Origin: Mycolicibacterium phocaicum
GTDB taxonomy: Bacteria; Actinomycetota; Actinomycetes; Mycobacteriales; Mycobacteriaceae
NCBI RefSeq assembly: GCF_010731115.1
Contig: NZ_AP022616.1
Coordinates: 1,488,001-1,552,000 of the forward strand
DNA length: 64,000 nucleotides
Direction of reading: 5' to 3'
Shown: positions 1 to 11,400 of the stretch, in pieces
How positions within the stretch are numbered: position 1 is the first letter of the stretch
Layout of the letters: each line of letters opens with the position of its first letter
Notes under the pieces: generated by a model
Database searches by the model: none
Told to the model about the DNA's origin: nothing
The model's input: only the letters and a program-made list of their open reading frames with translations
Made by a program: the position numbers and the translations under genes

Positions 1-730
1 TGGTCACGGCGTCCTGACCGATCATCGCGTCGAGGACGAACAGCGTCTCGTCGGGCTTGACGGCGTCGCGGATCGCGGCGGCCTGGGCCATCAGTTCTTC
101 GTCGATACCTAGGCGGCCGGCGGTGTCGACGATCACGACGTCGAAGTGCTTGGCCTTGGCCTCGGCCAAGCCCGCGGCGGCGACCGATACCGGGTCACCG
201 GTGGTCATCTGGTCGATGGTCACGCCGTCGGGTGAGACTCCCGGATGCGGCGCGAAGACGTTGACGCCCGCCCGCTCACCGACGATCTGCAGCTGGTTGA
301 CCGCGCCCGGGCGCTGCAGGTCACACGCCACCAGCAGCGGCGTATGCCCTTGCTCCTTGAGCCATTTCGACAGCTTGCCGGCGAGGGTGGTCTTACCCGA
401 ACCTTGCAGACCGGCCAGCATGATGACCGTCGGCGGCGTCTTGGCGAACGCCAGCTGGCGCGTCTCACCACCGAGGATGCCGATGAGCTCCTCGTTGACG
501 ATCTTGACGACCTGCTGCGCCGGGTTGAGCGCACCGGAGACCTCGGCGCCCTTGGCACGGTCCTTGATCCGGCCGATGAACTCGCGCGTGACCGGCAGCG
601 ACACGTCGGCCTCGAGCAGGGCCAGGCGGATTTCGCGGGCGGTGGCGTCGATATCGGCGTCGGTCAGCCGGCCCTTGCCGCGCAGACCCGACAGCGCACC
701 GGTCAACCGGTCGGACAGGGATTCAAACAC
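1..730 (-). CDS. ffh: Signal recognition particle GTPase Ffh (N-terminal part; gene runs off the left edge)
   Basis: Ffh binds signal sequences emerging from the ribosome and, with SRP RNA and FtsY, delivers the ribosome to the Sec translocon. About 243 N-terminal residues are visible. They hold the helical N domain and the GTPase domain with the P-loop GLQGSGKTT near residue 108 and the G3 motif DTAGR near residue 201. The methionine-rich M domain lies outside the window. Translation starts at a GTG (728-730), giving MFESLSDRL, the usual Ffh N-terminus. The gene points away from the monooxygenase gene at 865. Its receptor ftsY lies in the same window at 7.1-8.5 kb. Partial only because of the window edge. 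Confidence 0.97.
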   Translation of the reverse strand, partial: MFESLSDRLTGALSGLRGKGRLTDADIDATAREIRLALLEADVSLPVTREFIGRIKDRAKGAEVSGALNPAQQVVKIVNEELIGILGGETRQLAFAKTPPTVIMLAGLQGSGKTTLAGKLSKWLKEQGHTPLLVACDLQRPGAVNQLQIVGERAGVNVFAPHPGVSPDGVTIDQMTTGDPVSVAAAGLAEAKAKHFDVVIVDTAGRLGIDEELMAQAAAIRDAVKPDETLFVLDAMIGQDAVT

Positions 731-784
731 GGGGTTAAGCCTAACCGCAGCGCCTGCCGCCGGTACTTCGGCACCACCGTCCCC

Positions 785-846
785 TTGACACGGCAACACC
801 CGCGCCCGCAGTATTTCATCGCGCGATGAATTCATTGCCTGATGAA
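785..846 (+). promoter_or_regulatory. Promoter with two abutting 16-bp palindromic operator sites
   Basis: Before the monooxygenase gene there is a perfect -35 hexamer TTGACA (785-790) and an extended -10-like CAGTAT (809-814), 18 bp apart. Directly after come two adjoining palindromes of the form TTCAT-N6-ATGAA: TTCATCGCGCGATGAA (815-830, perfect) and TTCATTGCCTGATGAA (831-846). They sit between the -10 and the ribosome-binding site, where a bound dimeric repressor of TetR or MarR type would block transcription. No regulator gene is next to it. Promoter and operator function are inferred from pattern and position. Confidence 0.6.
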
Positions 847-864
847 TTAAATGAGGAGCCTGAG

Positions 865-2310
865 ATGACCACCTTGAACAGCACGGACGTCGTCGTTGTC
901 GGCGCCGGTCCGACGGGCCTGACGTTGGCGTGCGAACTGGCCATGCGCGGCGTCGCGGTTCAGTTGCTCGAACGACGCCGCGACATCCCGAACATCACCC
1001 GGGCTTTCGGCGTGCACGCGCGGACGCTGGAACTGCTGGACGCCCGCGGTCTGGCCGACGAACTCGTGCAGCGCGGGCTCCCGGTCCAGACCGTGAGCCC
1101 GGTCCCGGGCGCCGCGATCAACCTGCAGGATCTGCCCACCCGCTACCCCATGGTGCTGATGGCACCGCAAAGCCTGACCGAACGGGTGCTGACCGCACGC
1201 GCCATCGAGCTCGGTGTCGAAATCCGCTACGGCGCAGAGGTTGCCGGCCTGACGCAGGACAGCGACGGCGTCACCGTGCTACTCGCGGACCAGAGCACGG
1301 TCCGGGCCGGTTACCTCGTCGGCTGCGACGGTGCGCACAGCGCCGTGCGCACGATGGTGGGGATCGGGTTCGCCGGCAAGCAGTACCAGACGCACATCCT
1401 GCTGGCCGATGTGCAGCTGGCGAACCCGCCGGCCGACGGACTGGCCGCCGCGACCAGTCCCGACGGCGTCGTGCTGCTGGTCCCGTTCGGCGACGGCTGG
1501 TTCCGCGCCATCGCGTGGGACCGGACCCGGGAGGACGTACCACTCAGCGAGCCGGTGCCACTTTCAGAGATCAGGGAGTCCCTGCGCCGGATCGCGAAGA
1601 CCGACTTCGGCATGGGCGAGATGCGCTGGAGCACCCGGTTCCTGTCCGAGCGGCGCCAGGCCGACCGCTATCGCGTCGGGCGCTGCTTCATCGCCGGGGA
1701 CGCGGCCCACGTGCACTCGCCTCTTGGCGCGCAAGGCATGAACACCGGAATCCAGGACGCGATGAACCTGGGCTGGAAGCTGGCGTCGGCAGTCAAGGGC
1801 ACCGCACCGGCCTGGCTCCTGGACAGCTACCAGCGCGAACGCCATGCCGTCGGCGCAAAGGTGCTCAAGCTCACCGATGCGTTCAATCAACTGGTGCTGG
1901 GACGCAGCCTGCCGCGGCGACTGTTGCGGCGCATCGCGATCACCACCCTGTTGAGCACCGGACCGACCAGGCGCGCCATGGGAGGCCGCCTCAGCGGAAT
2001 CGCCATCGGCTATCCGCGCAAGCGCGGCGATCACCGATTGGTCGGGCAACGGATGCCCGACGCCGCGTGCGGGGGCACCCGGGTCTACGAACTCCTGCGA
2101 GACGGCCGCTTCCTACTGCTGACCAAGAGCGGCCTGATACTCGACCGCACGGACATCAACTGCGCCGTCACGGACGATGACCAATTGCCGCCCGCCGTGC
2201 TGATCCGGCCCGACGGCTATGTCGCGTGGGCCGGCGAGGCAGCCGAGGTCCGTGCCGCCGTCCGGAACTGGTGCGGCAGCGCCGAACTCGCTAACTCACC
2301 TCAGCAGTGA
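865..2310 (+). CDS. FAD-dependent aromatic-ring monooxygenase (PHBH fold, group A)
   Basis: A 481-residue flavoprotein hydroxylase of the p-hydroxybenzoate hydroxylase / pentachlorophenol monooxygenase type, expected to use NAD(P)H, FAD and O2 to hydroxylate an aromatic or polyketide substrate. Visible motifs are the FAD fold GAGPTGL (residues 13-19), the DG motif in [10 protein letters not shown] (about 154) and the GD motif GDAAHVHSP (about 280) followed by [20 protein letters not shown] short C-terminal segment resembles the truncated thioredoxin-like tail of the family. The start at 865 is chosen because GAGGAG lies eight bases upstream; an in-frame ATG at 826 would overlap the operator palindromes. 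Its last 20 bp overlap the end of glnD, which is convergent. Substrate unknown. M. tuberculosis has an unrelated gene here (Rv2917). Confidence 0.85.
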   Translation: MTTLNSTDVVVVGAGPTGLTLACELAMRGVAVQLLERRRDIPNITRAFGVHARTLELLDARGLADELVQRGLPVQTVSPVPGAAINLQDLPTRYPMVLMAPQSLTERVLTARAIELGVEIRYGAEVAGLTQDSDGVTVLLADQSTVRAGYLVGCDGAHSAVRTMVGIGFAGKQYQTHILLADVQLANPPADGLAAATSPDGVVLLVPFGDGWFRAIAWDRTREDVPLSEPVPLSEIRESLRRIAKTDFGMGEMRWSTRFLSERRQADRYRVGRCFIAGDAAHVHSPLGAQGMNTGIQDAMNLGWKLASAVKGTAPAWLLDSYQRERHAVGAKVLKLTDAFNQLVLGRSLPRRLLRRIAITTLLSTGPTRRAMGGRLSGIAIGYPRKRGDHRLVGQRMPDAACGGTRVYELLRDGRFLLLTKSGLILDRTDINCAVTDDDQLPPAVLIRPDGYVAWAGEAAEVRAAVRNWCGSAELANSPQQ

Positions 2311-4789
2311 TCACCGCGGGCTTGGCCGGCACGGGCGCAGGCAACACCGCGTACAGATCCTGTTCGAACGCGGCCCGGGCCTCGGCGGCCGTGAAGTCGT
2401 CCGGAACCACCAGTCCGAATGCGTCGACGACGGTGGCGCCCAGCGTGGTCACCTTCGCCCAGGCGATGTCCACGCTCTTGCGCTCGATCACAGCGGCCAG
2501 GCGAGCGAGCAGGCCCGGCCGGTCGGCGCTGCGGATCTGTACGACCAACTCATCGTCGGAGGACCCTTCGAACCACCGCACGCGGGGTGGCGCGATCGCG
2601 TGGTAGCCGGGCACCGCTGCGGGAATCTCGCCGGCCCGCCGGGTCGGGGCCGGAGTGTCCTCGTCCCGCTGCTCGAGCGCGGCGATCACGTCGAGATCGC
2701 CGTCGAGCGCCAGGATGAACTGTTGACGCAGCAGTTCGGCGGCCGGCGGCGAGCCGAAGTGCGGCGAGACCACGAATGTGTTGATCGCCAGCCCTTCGTG
2801 GCTGTTGACCGACGCCGAATGCACCCGCAGCGAGTGCAGGGCCAGTACCCCGGCAGCCTTCGACAGCAGACCGCGGCGGTCCGGGGCGAGCATCGTGACG
2901 TTGAACAGGTGCGCACTGTCCCCCGCCGTGAGCTCCACATGGACACCGCTCTGGTCGGCACGCGAAAGCAGTTGCGGATCAATGGGATCAGGATGCGGCA
3001 GGTCCTCCCCCGCCATCATCATCCGGCACCGCCGCACCAGATCGCCGATCAGCGAGGCCTTCCAATCGCCCCACACACCGGGGCCCGTGGCGAGCGAATC
3101 CGCCTCGGCCAGCGCGTGCAGCAGCTCCAGCAGTTGCCCGTCGCCGCCCAGTGCGTCGACCACCGCGGCGATGGTGTTGGGGTCCTGCAGGTCCCTACGG
3201 GTCGCCGTCTCCGGCAGCAGCAGGTGGTAGCGCACCATCTTGACCAGCACCTCGATATCGGCCGGCCACAGGCCCAGCCGGATGCCGATCTGATTGGCCA
3301 GTTCGGCGCCGATCACACTGTGGTCGCCGCCCCGGCCCTTGCCGATGTCGTGCAGCAGCGCACCCAGCACCAGCAGGTCAGGCCGGTCCACGCGGGTGGT
3401 GAAAGCGCTTGCCCGGGAGACGGTTTCGATCAGATGCCGGTCGACGGTCCAGATGTGCACGACGTCGCGTGGCGGCAGGTCACGGATCGCGCCCCACTCG
3501 GGGAACAGCCGGCCCCACAGCCCGGTCCGGTCGAGGGCCTCCACGGTGGACACCGCGCCCGGCCCCGCCGCCAGCATCACCAGCAGGTCGTTGAGTGCTT
3601 CCTTCGGCCACGGTGCCCGCAATTCGGGCGCTGACTCGGCGAGCCGCGCCAACGTCGAGGCCGCGATGGGCAGGCCGTTGGTGGCCGCCGCGGCGGCCAC
3701 GCGCAGGATCAGGCCGGGGTCGCGCTGCGGCTTGGCGTCGCGGGCCAGGATGACCTCGCCACCGAACTCGAGTACGCCCTCGTCCAGTGGTCGCCGGACG
3801 GGTCGTTTGAGTGCCGCAAAGCCTCTGCGCGGCAAGGCATTCCCCGCGGTACGCACGCCGGCGTCCACGTAGAAGCTGATGGTGCGGGCGGCATCGCTGA
3901 TCATGCGCGCCAGGTCGAAGCGGTCACCGATACCCAGTGCGGCGCCGACCTCGTCGGCGTACTGGGCCAGCACCATCTCGCGGCCCTTGTGCGAGACGCG
4001 ATGGAGCTCGGTGCGAACGTTGAGCAGCGCCAAGTGGGCGTCGCCCAGGGTGCCGATGGGTGAAGCCACGGAACGACTCGGGTAGACGTCCGCCAACTGC
4101 GCCATGGCCAGCGCGTTGAGCAGCTGCACGTCCCGCAGGCCGCCGCGGCCGTTCTTGAGATCCGGCTCCGCGCGGTGCGCGATCTGACCGGAACGTTCCC
4201 ACCGCGCCGCGGCGTGTTCGATCAATTCGGTGAAGCGGGACGTGATCCCGGTCCGCCACTGCCGCCTGGCGCCGCCGACCAACAGCGACGACAGATCCGA
4301 ATCGCCCGCGATGTGCCGGGCGTCGAGCATGGCCAGCCCGGCAGAGACGTCGCCGGCTGCGGTCTTGAGCGCCTGCGGCACCGTCCGGACACTGTGGTCG
4401 AGGTGAATGTTGGCGTCCCACAACGGGTACCACAGTGCCTCGGCGACCTCGGTGACGTCGGCCTGCGGCAGGTCGTCGTGCAACAGCATCAAATCCAGGT
4501 CCGAGTACGGCAGCATCTCTCGCCGTCCGAGACCGCCGGTGGCCACGATGGAGAACCCACTGGTCTCGGTGATGCCGATCTCGGTTGCCTTTGCGGCAAG
4601 CCAGAATTCGTACAGATCGACCAGCGCCTCGCGCAACGCCACCGAATCGAGGCGGCGCGCGCCGCCGGTGAGCAACTGCTCGACAGCAGCGCTCAGGTCG
4701 CTCGCCGGACGGGTTGATCCCGCTGCCGAAGCAGACGAAACCGAAGTATCGTCGGCTCCGGCAGCGGAATCTGGTGTCTGCATTGTCAT
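2291..4789 (-). CDS. glnD: PII nucleotidylyltransferase GlnD
   Basis: Bifunctional nitrogen-sensor enzyme of 832 residues that modifies and demodifies PII in response to glutamine. In actinobacteria the modification is known to be adenylylation rather than uridylylation. Domains in order: a nucleotidyltransferase with GG at 85-86 and SDLDL at 96-100 supplying the metal-binding Asp97/Asp99, a GlnD helical region, an HD hydrolase ([12 protein letters not shown], about 480) and two ACT domains (about 625-700 and 745-815) that sense glutamine. It is the last gene of amt-glnB-glnD and starts 17 bp after glnB. Two ATGs (4789 and 4783) are possible starts. Full length for the family. Confidence 0.96.
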   Translation of the reverse strand: MTMQTPDSAAGADDTSVSSASAAGSTRPASDLSAAVEQLLTGGARRLDSVALREALVDLYEFWLAAKATEIGITETSGFSIVATGGLGRREMLPYSDLDLMLLHDDLPQADVTEVAEALWYPLWDANIHLDHSVRTVPQALKTAAGDVSAGLAMLDARHIAGDSDLSSLLVGGARRQWRTGITSRFTELIEHAAARWERSGQIAHRAEPDLKNGRGGLRDVQLLNALAMAQLADVYPSRSVASPIGTLGDAHLALLNVRTELHRVSHKGREMVLAQYADEVGAALGIGDRFDLARMISDAARTISFYVDAGVRTAGNALPRRGFAALKRPVRRPLDEGVLEFGGEVILARDAKPQRDPGLILRVAAAAATNGLPIAASTLARLAESAPELRAPWPKEALNDLLVMLAAGPGAVSTVEALDRTGLWGRLFPEWGAIRDLPPRDVVHIWTVDRHLIETVSRASAFTTRVDRPDLLVLGALLHDIGKGRGGDHSVIGAELANQIGIRLGLWPADIEVLVKMVRYHLLLPETATRRDLQDPNTIAAVVDALGGDGQLLELLHALAEADSLATGPGVWGDWKASLIGDLVRRCRMMMAGEDLPHPDPIDPQLLSRADQSGVHVELTAGDSAHLFNVTMLAPDRRGLLSKAAGVLALHSLRVHSASVNSHEGLAINTFVVSPHFGSPPAAELLRQQFILALDGDLDVIAALEQRDEDTPAPTRRAGEIPAAVPGYHAIAPPRVRWFEGSSDDELVVQIRSADRPGLLARLAAVIERKSVDIAWAKVTTLGATVVDAFGLVVPDDFTAAEARAAFEQDLYAVLPAPVPAKPAVITAEVS

Positions 4790-4806
4790 CTGGTGGTCAG
4801 CCGACG

Positions 4807-5205
<399 letters not shown>

Positions 5206-6525
5206 TCACGCGAATTCATAAGCGGTTTCCGCGTGTTCGGCCTCGTCGATACCGTTGGCCTCGTCCTCGCGGTCGAGGCGCAAGCCGATGGTGTACTTGA
5301 CGATCAAGGCCAAGATAGCGGTAACGATCGCTGAGTAGCCAAGCACCGCGAACGCGCCGACGGCCTGACGCCACAGCTGGTCGAACCCACCGCCGTAGAA
5401 CAGACCCGCGACAGCGGCCGGAGCCTCCTTGGTGGCCACCAGGCCGACCATCAGGGTGCCGAACAGACCACCGACCAGGTGCACGCCCACCACGTCGAGC
5501 GCGTCGTCGAAGCCCAGCTTGAACTTCAGGCCGACCGCCAGCGCGCAGACCACACCGGCGCCCGCGCCGATCGCCAGCGCACCGATGACATTGACCGACG
5601 AGCAGGACGGAGTGATGGCCACCAGGCCGGCCACGATGCCCGACGCCGCGCCGAGGGAGGTGGCGTGACCGTCACGAATCTTTTCCGTCAGCAGCCAGAA
5701 CAGCATCGCGGCGGCGGTAGCCACGGTGGTGGTGATGAACGTCGACGCGGCGACACCGTCAGAGGTCAGTGCCGAGCCGGCGTTGAAGCCGTACCAACCG
5801 AACCACAGCAGACCGGCGCCCAGCATGACGAACGGCAGGTTGTGCGGCCGCATCGGAGTGGTGGGCCAGCCCGAGCGCTTGCCCAGGATGATGGCCAGCA
5901 CCAGGCCCGCGGTACCGGAGTTGATGTGCACCGCGGTACCACCGGCGAAGTCGATTGCCTTGAGCTGGTTGGCGATCCAGCCACCGTGCGTGGCCGTGAT
6001 GCCGTCGAAGGCGAACACCCAGTGCGCGACCGGGAAGTAGACGAAAGTGGCCCACAGGCCGGCGAACAGCAGCCAGCCGCCGAACTTGAGGCGGTCGGCG
6101 ACCGCACCCGAGATCAGGGCGACGGTGATGATGGCGAACATCAACTGGAACGCCACGAACACCAGCTGCGGAATGGTCCCGGCGAGCGGAATCTGTACCG
6201 CCGCAGTGGTTCCCGCGGGCAGGTGCGCAACGAGCGAGTTGCCGCCGATCAGGCCCTTCAGTCCCCAGTACTGCGTGGGATCCCCGACGAAGCTCCACTT
6301 GTCGTTGCCGAACGCCATCGAGTAGCCGTACAGCACCCACAACACCGTGACGACACCCATGGCGCTGATGCTCATCATGATCATGTTGAGCACGCCCTTA
6401 CGGCGCACCATGCCGCCGTAGAAGAACGCCAGACCCGGTGTCATCAACAGCACGAGCGCTGAACTCACCAGCATCCATGCGGTATCACCGGTGTCCGGCG
6501 TGCCCAAGATAGGGAATCCATCCAC
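5206..6525 (-). CDS. amt: Ammonium transporter Amt
   Basis: A 439-residue integral membrane ammonium channel of the Amt/Rh family with about eleven hydrophobic segments. Recognisable parts include GLAFFYGGMVRRKGVLNM near residue 30 (first pore helix) and a C-terminal cytoplasmic tail of about 30 residues where PII docks. Translation starts at a GTG (6523-6525) behind a strong AAGGAGGA. It leads the amt-glnB-glnD operon. Upstream (6597-6666) lie GlnR-like boxes, fitting nitrogen-starvation control. Confidence 0.96.
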   Translation of the reverse strand: MDGFPILGTPDTGDTAWMLVSSALVLLMTPGLAFFYGGMVRRKGVLNMIMMSISAMGVVTVLWVLYGYSMAFGNDKWSFVGDPTQYWGLKGLIGGNSLVAHLPAGTTAAVQIPLAGTIPQLVFVAFQLMFAIITVALISGAVADRLKFGGWLLFAGLWATFVYFPVAHWVFAFDGITATHGGWIANQLKAIDFAGGTAVHINSGTAGLVLAIILGKRSGWPTTPMRPHNLPFVMLGAGLLWFGWYGFNAGSALTSDGVAASTFITTTVATAAAMLFWLLTEKIRDGHATSLGAASGIVAGLVAITPSCSSVNVIGALAIGAGAGVVCALAVGLKFKLGFDDALDVVGVHLVGGLFGTLMVGLVATKEAPAAVAGLFYGGGFDQLWRQAVGAFAVLGYSAIVTAILALIVKYTIGLRLDREDEANGIDEAEHAETAYEFA

Positions 6526-6596
6526 TGGCCGCTTCCTCCTTAACCCATGTCACAGGCAGATGCCGATGACCTAGGCCAGAACTTTGCGCATCGGTT

Positions 6597-6666
6597 GTTT
6601 CGCCGACGGCGCGCGGGCGTTTCGCGTATGTGAACGGATCGACCAGTTACGTTTCGGCGCGGTTAA
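6597..6666 (-). promoter_or_regulatory. GlnR-like operator boxes upstream of amt
   Basis: Read on the minus strand, 6634-6597 gives TTCAC-N6-GAAAC-N6-GCGCC-N6-GAAAC, matching the a-b-a-b spacing of the actinobacterial GlnR consensus gTnAC-N6-GaAAC. Both b-boxes are perfect and the second a-box is degenerate. A further half-operator TTAAC-N6-GAAAC lies at 6666-6651, 32 bp (three helical turns) away. The cluster is 72-141 bp upstream of amt, the usual place for GlnR activation of amtB operons. Assignment is by motif and context. Confidence 0.65.
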
Positions 6667-6769
6667 AGAGTTTGTTCGGCCTGGTCATCTGCTCCGTGAG
6701 CAGTCGCTTCTGTGCGAAAACACGGGCGTCTGAGTGAGGCGGTCCCTGGTGCGGCACGGTGCGGGGTTC

Positions 6770-6840
6770 CTACGCCGAGTGTGGCGGTTATCGCGACGAT
6801 CCGCGGCGTGTCGCTTCACCGAGCCCCGCACTCGGCGTAG
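6770..6840. repeat. 71-bp palindromic intergenic element, copy 1
   Basis: Outer arms CTACGCCGAGTGTGG (6770-6784) and CCGCACTCGGCGTAG (6826-6840) are complementary at 14 of 15 positions. A second element of exactly the same length and nearly the same arms lies at 59630-59700, with a different interior. Neither encodes protein. It resembles a small mobile or structured extragenic palindrome family. Confidence 0.6.
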
Positions 6841-7006
6841 CAGCCGGGCCGAGGTGACCGACAGATTCCCCGCGTGGGCGCCGAGTCGGTTGATTCAATG
6901 GCGAGGGCGAGAAACCCGGATAACGCTGACCGTGAGCGCAGGCTCAACGACGGCCGAATTTCATTGTGCATCCTGGCCGTTCGGTGCTCGCAAAAGCGCA
7001 GCCGCA

Positions 7007-7043
7007 GCGCACAGTCAATGACCACCGTGCGTTGACCGTGCGC
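7007..7043 (-). terminator. Imperfect hairpin downstream of ftsY
   Basis: Arms GCGCACAGTCAA (7007-7018) and TTGACCGTGCGC (7032-7043) pair at 11 of 12 positions around a 13-nt loop, 58 bp past the ftsY stop codon. No U-run follows, which is common for mycobacterial terminators. Confidence 0.35.
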
Positions 7044-7100
7044 CGCGGCAGGAAAAGATCGAGTAGCGAGCAGCGTAGACGCACGGTCAAATGCTGCGAT

Positions 7101-8453
7101 TCACCCCAGGAGGGCGTCGACGAAGGCGGCGGGCTCGAACGGCGCCAGATCGTCCGGCCCCTCGCCGAGGCCGACGAGCTTGACCGGCACGCCGAGCTCC
7201 TGCTGCACCCGGAACACGATGCCGCCCTTCGCAGTGCCGTCGAGCTTGGTCAGCACCACGCCGGTGATGTCCACGACCTCGGCGAAGACCCGGGCCTGCG
7301 GCAGGCTGTTCTGGCCGATGGTGGCGTCGAGCACCAGCAGCACCTCGTCGACCTTCGCGCGCTTCTCGACGACGCGCTTGACCTTGCCCAGCTCGTCCAT
7401 CAGACCGGTCTTGGTGTGCAGCCGGCCCGCCGTGTCCACCACGACGACGTCAGCGCCCGCTGCGATGCCCGTGTCGACGGCGTCGAACGCCACGGAAGCC
7501 GGGTCCGCGCCCTCGGGGCCACGCACGGTGTCGGCACCGACGCGAGCGCCCCAGCTCTGCAACTGATCGGCCGCGGCGGCGCGGAAGGTGTCGGCCGCGC
7601 CGAGCACTACGCGACGGCCATCAGCGACCAGCACTCGGGCCAGCTTGCCGACGGTGGTGGTCTTGCCGGCGCCGTTGACGCCGACGACCAACAGCACAGA
7701 CGGCTTGTCGGCGTGCGGCAGCGCCTTGATGGACCGGTCCAGATCGGTCCGCAGCTCCTTGATCAGCACCTCACGCACCACGGCGCGGACGTCGGCCTCG
7801 GTGCGCACATTGGCCTCGGCCATGCGGCTGCGCAGCGCGGTGACGATCGATTCGGTGGCGACAGGCCCCAGGTCGGCGATCAGCAGGGTGTCTTCGATGG
7901 ACTCCCAGGAGTCCTCGTCGAGGTCGCCGCCACCCAGCAGGCCCAGCATGCTTCGGCCCAGCGTGGTCTGCGACTTGGCCAGGCGGCCACGCAGGCGCTC
8001 CAGCCGGCCCGCGGTCGGCGCGATCTCGTCGCGCGGGGCAACCTCGAGCTCAGGCTCCGGTTCGGGCTCGGGCTCTGCCTCTGGTTCGGGCGCAGCGGTC
8101 GGCTCCGGCTCAGCAACGACTTCCGGCCGCTCGGTGACCACATCCGGCTCTGCCACGACCTCCGGCGCTGCCAGCTCCGGCTCGGGCAGCTGAACATCGG
8201 CGATGGTGCGCTTGCGCGAATCCCGCGGAATCTCGGCGTCGTCCCCGACGGTCGGCAGTTTCTCTGCGGTGTCCGAACTACTGAACGTGATGCCTGAGGA
8301 CGCCGTGTAGCCGCCGGAACGGTCCAGCTCCGGAGTCTCCTCCGGCGCGGACAGCGAAATCCTGCTGCGCCGGTAGCGGACGAATCCGACCACCAGAGCG
8401 GTGACAACGAGAACAGCGACGATCGCTATCGCGATCCAGAGACCTTCCGACAC
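7101..8453 (-). CDS. ftsY: SRP receptor GTPase FtsY
   Basis: A 450-residue membrane receptor for SRP that pairs with Ffh for co-translational insertion of membrane proteins. Residues 6-26 form a transmembrane anchor (WIAIAIVAVLVVTALVVGF), followed by a long acidic linker rich in Glu-Pro repeats (about 100-145). The NG domain has the P-loop GVNGAGKTTT near 258, DTAGR near 336 and TKLDG near 400. The actinobacterial true membrane anchor is longer than in E. coli. It starts at GTG (8451-8453), 12 bp after the smc stop, so the two are probably co-transcribed, as in M. tuberculosis. Confidence 0.96.
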   Translation of the reverse strand: MSEGLWIAIAIVAVLVVTALVVGFVRYRRSRISLSAPEETPELDRSGGYTASSGITFSSSDTAEKLPTVGDDAEIPRDSRKRTIADVQLPEPELAAPEVVAEPDVVTERPEVVAEPEPTAAPEPEAEPEPEPEPELEVAPRDEIAPTAGRLERLRGRLAKSQTTLGRSMLGLLGGGDLDEDSWESIEDTLLIADLGPVATESIVTALRSRMAEANVRTEADVRAVVREVLIKELRTDLDRSIKALPHADKPSVLLVVGVNGAGKTTTVGKLARVLVADGRRVVLGAADTFRAAAADQLQSWGARVGADTVRGPEGADPASVAFDAVDTGIAAGADVVVVDTAGRLHTKTGLMDELGKVKRVVEKRAKVDEVLLVLDATIGQNSLPQARVFAEVVDITGVVLTKLDGTAKGGIVFRVQQELGVPVKLVGLGEGPDDLAPFEPAAFVDALLG

Positions 8454-8465
8454 GCGAACATTGTG

Positions 8466-11400
8466 TCAGGTGCTGGAGACCAACTCCTGGCCGCGCATGC
8501 GCTGCGAGATGACCTGCGTGATGCCGTCGCCCTGCATGGTGACGCCGTACAGCGCGTCGGCGACCTCCATGGTCGGCTTCTGGTGCGTGATGACGATCAG
8601 CTGCGACTTCTCCCGCAGCTGCTCGAACAGACTGATCAGGCGGCGCAGGTTCACGTCGTCCAGCGCGGCCTCGACCTCGTCCATGACGTAGAAGGGTGAC
8701 GGCCGGGCCCGGAAGATCGCCACCAGCATGGCCACCGCGGTCAGCGACTTCTCACCGCCCGACAGCAGCGACAACCGCTTGACCTTCTTGCCCGGTGGCC
8801 GGGCCTCGACCTCGATGCCGGTGGTGAGCATGTCGCCGGGGTTGGTCAGCAGCAGCCGGCCCTCGCCACCGGGGAACAGCGTCGAGAACACCTGGGTGAA
8901 CTCCTGCTCCACGTCGGCGTAGGCCTCTGTGAACACGCGCAGGATGCGCTCATCGACGTCGGCGATGACGTCCATCAGGTCCTTACGGGCACCCTTGACA
9001 TCCTCCAGCTGCGTCGACAGGAAGTTGTAGCGCTCCTCGAGCGCGGCGAACTCCTCCAGCGCCAAGGGATTCACCCGGCCGAGCTCGGCCAGTTCCTTCT
9101 CGGCCTTCTTCGCGCGGCGCTCCTGCGTGGGCCGGTCGAATGCCATTGGCGTGGGCGCGCTGACCTGTTCGCCGCGTTCCTTGGCCTGCTCGTACTCGGC
9201 CATCTCGAGTTCGGTCGGTGGCAGCGGCACGTCCGGTCCGTATTCGGCTACCAGGTCCGCGACCGCCATACCGAACTGCTCCAGCGCCTGCTGCTCGAGT
9301 TGCTCGATACGAAGGGCCGCTTGGGCTTTCGCGACCTCGTCGCGGTGCAACGCCTCGGTCAACGCCGCGGCGCGGGCACTGAGTTCGGATACTTCCGCCC
9401 TGACCCGCGTCAACCCCTCGGAGCGCTGAGCGCGCTCGGTGGCCAGCGTGTCGCGCTTGCGTGCCGCGAGAGCCACTGTGGCAGCCAGCTTTTCGGCCAC
9501 CAGCCGACCGGAGTCGGCGACGGCGGCCGCGACCTTCGCCGCGTTCTCCCGGGCCTCGCGGGCGCGTGCCGCCCGTACCCGGGCCTCACGCTCGGCGGCC
9601 GCGGCCCGGCGCAGTGAATCTGCCCGTCCGCGAACGGCATTCGCACGTTCCTCAGCGGTACGCACCGCGAGCCGGGCCTCGACCTCGACGGCACGCGCCT
9701 CTTCGGCGGCTGCCGTCGTCTCGGAGCGGTCGACGAATTCGACGTCGAACATCGGCTCCTGTTGCGCGTTGTGGAACCGGTCTTCGAGCTCGGCCAGCTC
9801 GGCCAAGGTCCGGCTGCGGCCGGCTTCCAGCTCGTCGCGCTGGGCCATCAGCTGCTGCCATTCGGCATCGGCGGTCCGGGCCTCCTGACCCAACCGCGCC
9901 AACTGCTCGTAGACGGACGAGATGGTGGCATCGGATTCGTGCAGCGCGGCCAGCGCGTGTTCGACAGCGTCGCGCCGCGCCGACTGTTCGGCCAGCGCAC
10001 CCGCCAACGCGGCACCGAATTCACTGGTCTGGCGCTCGGCGTCGATCAGCGCGGTACGGGCCTTCTCGATCTCCGAGGTGATCTCCAGAGCACTCGGCTT
10101 GCGATCAGACCCACCGCTCACCCAGCCGGCGCCGACCAGATCGCCGTCCGCCGTCACCGCACGCAGCTCCGGACGTGCGGCCACCAGCTCCAGCGCCGCG
10201 GGCAGATCAGCGACCACTGCGACCCGCGCCAGCATGGCGTGCATCGCGCCCGAGAGCCGGTCGGGCACGTCGACCAGGTCCAGCGCCCACTGCGCAGCGG
10301 ACGGCAAATCCCCACGCGGCGAAGAGGATTCAACCGGCCAGTCGCCGAGCACAATGGCCGCCCGGCCACCGTCGCCCTTTTTGAGCGCGTCCACCGCGGC
10401 GCGTGCGGCATCGAAACTCTCGGCCGCCAGCGCGTCGGCGGCGGCGCCCAGCACCGCCGCGATCGCCGCTTCATGGCCGGGCTGCACCCGCACCAGTTCG
10501 GCCACCGAGCCGAAAAGCCCTGAGCCATCGTGGTTTTTCTGCAGCCACGCCGACCCGTCTTTGAGGTCGAGGGTCACCGAAAGGGCGTCGATGCGGGCTC
10601 GAAGGGATGCGACCTGCTTCTCGACGGCACGCTCGGCCGCCTGCAGCTCGTCGACGCGCTCGTCGGCCTGACGCATCGCCGCGATGGTCCGATCGTGATG
10701 CTCGTCGAGCCCGTACTCGCCGGCATCCAGCTCACCGACCTTGCTCTGCACGAGTTCGAACTCGGCTTTCGCCTGCTCGACCCGAGCGGCTGCCTCCTCG
10801 ATGCTGCCGGTCAGCCGGACGGCGCCCTCGTCGATCGATTCGATGCGGGTCCGCATGGTGTCGACCTGTCCGGACAACCGCGCGAGTCCTTCGCGCCGGT
10901 CCGCTTCGGCACGGGCCGCGGCCATCTGGGCGCGTTCGGCGTCGGCCGCCGCACGTTCGCATTCGGCGAGCGCGCCGCGGGCGGCCTCGAGCCGGGTCCG
11001 CGATTCGGCGAGTTCGGCGAGCAGCTGTTCCTCGTGCTCGGCGACGGCGTCGGCCTCGGCGTCCAGCGCGTCCGGGTCGGGCCCGGTCGACACTTCCGGG
11101 TCAGAGTCCAGCAGGTTCGTGCGTTCGGTGGCGATCCGCACCGTGGCACTGACTCGCTCGGCGAGCGCGGACAACCGGAACCAGGTCTGTTGCGCTGCCT
11201 CCGCGCGGCCGGACAGGCCCGATACCGCCGCTTCGTGGCCGGCAAGTTCGGCCGATGCGGCTTCGAGGCGCTCGGCCACCTCTCCGTGCTCACGCCGCAG
11301 CGCGGTCTCGGTTTGATTGGTGTCGTCGAATTCGGCCTGCCGAGTCACCAGGTCATCGGCGGCCAGGCGCAGCCGGGCGTCCCGCAGATCGGCCTGGATG

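Larger units (their letters stand above)
6526..7100. other. 575-bp intergenic region between amt and ftsY
   Basis: No convincing gene. From left to right on the + strand it contains the amt leader and GlnR-like boxes (6597-6666), a 71-bp palindromic element (6770-6840), and an imperfect hairpin (7007-7043) that may end ftsY transcription. The short open frames here lack a ribosome-binding site and any family resemblance. Confidence 0.7.

Noticed and set aside
57..829. Open + strand frames of 243 and 194 codons before the monooxygenase
   Set aside because: They are shadows of ffh, with compositions typical of reverse frames and no ribosome-binding site.
6734..7021. Short open frames in the amt-ftsY gap
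   Set aside because: They run through the palindrome, have no SD and no similarity, and are best explained as non-coding.
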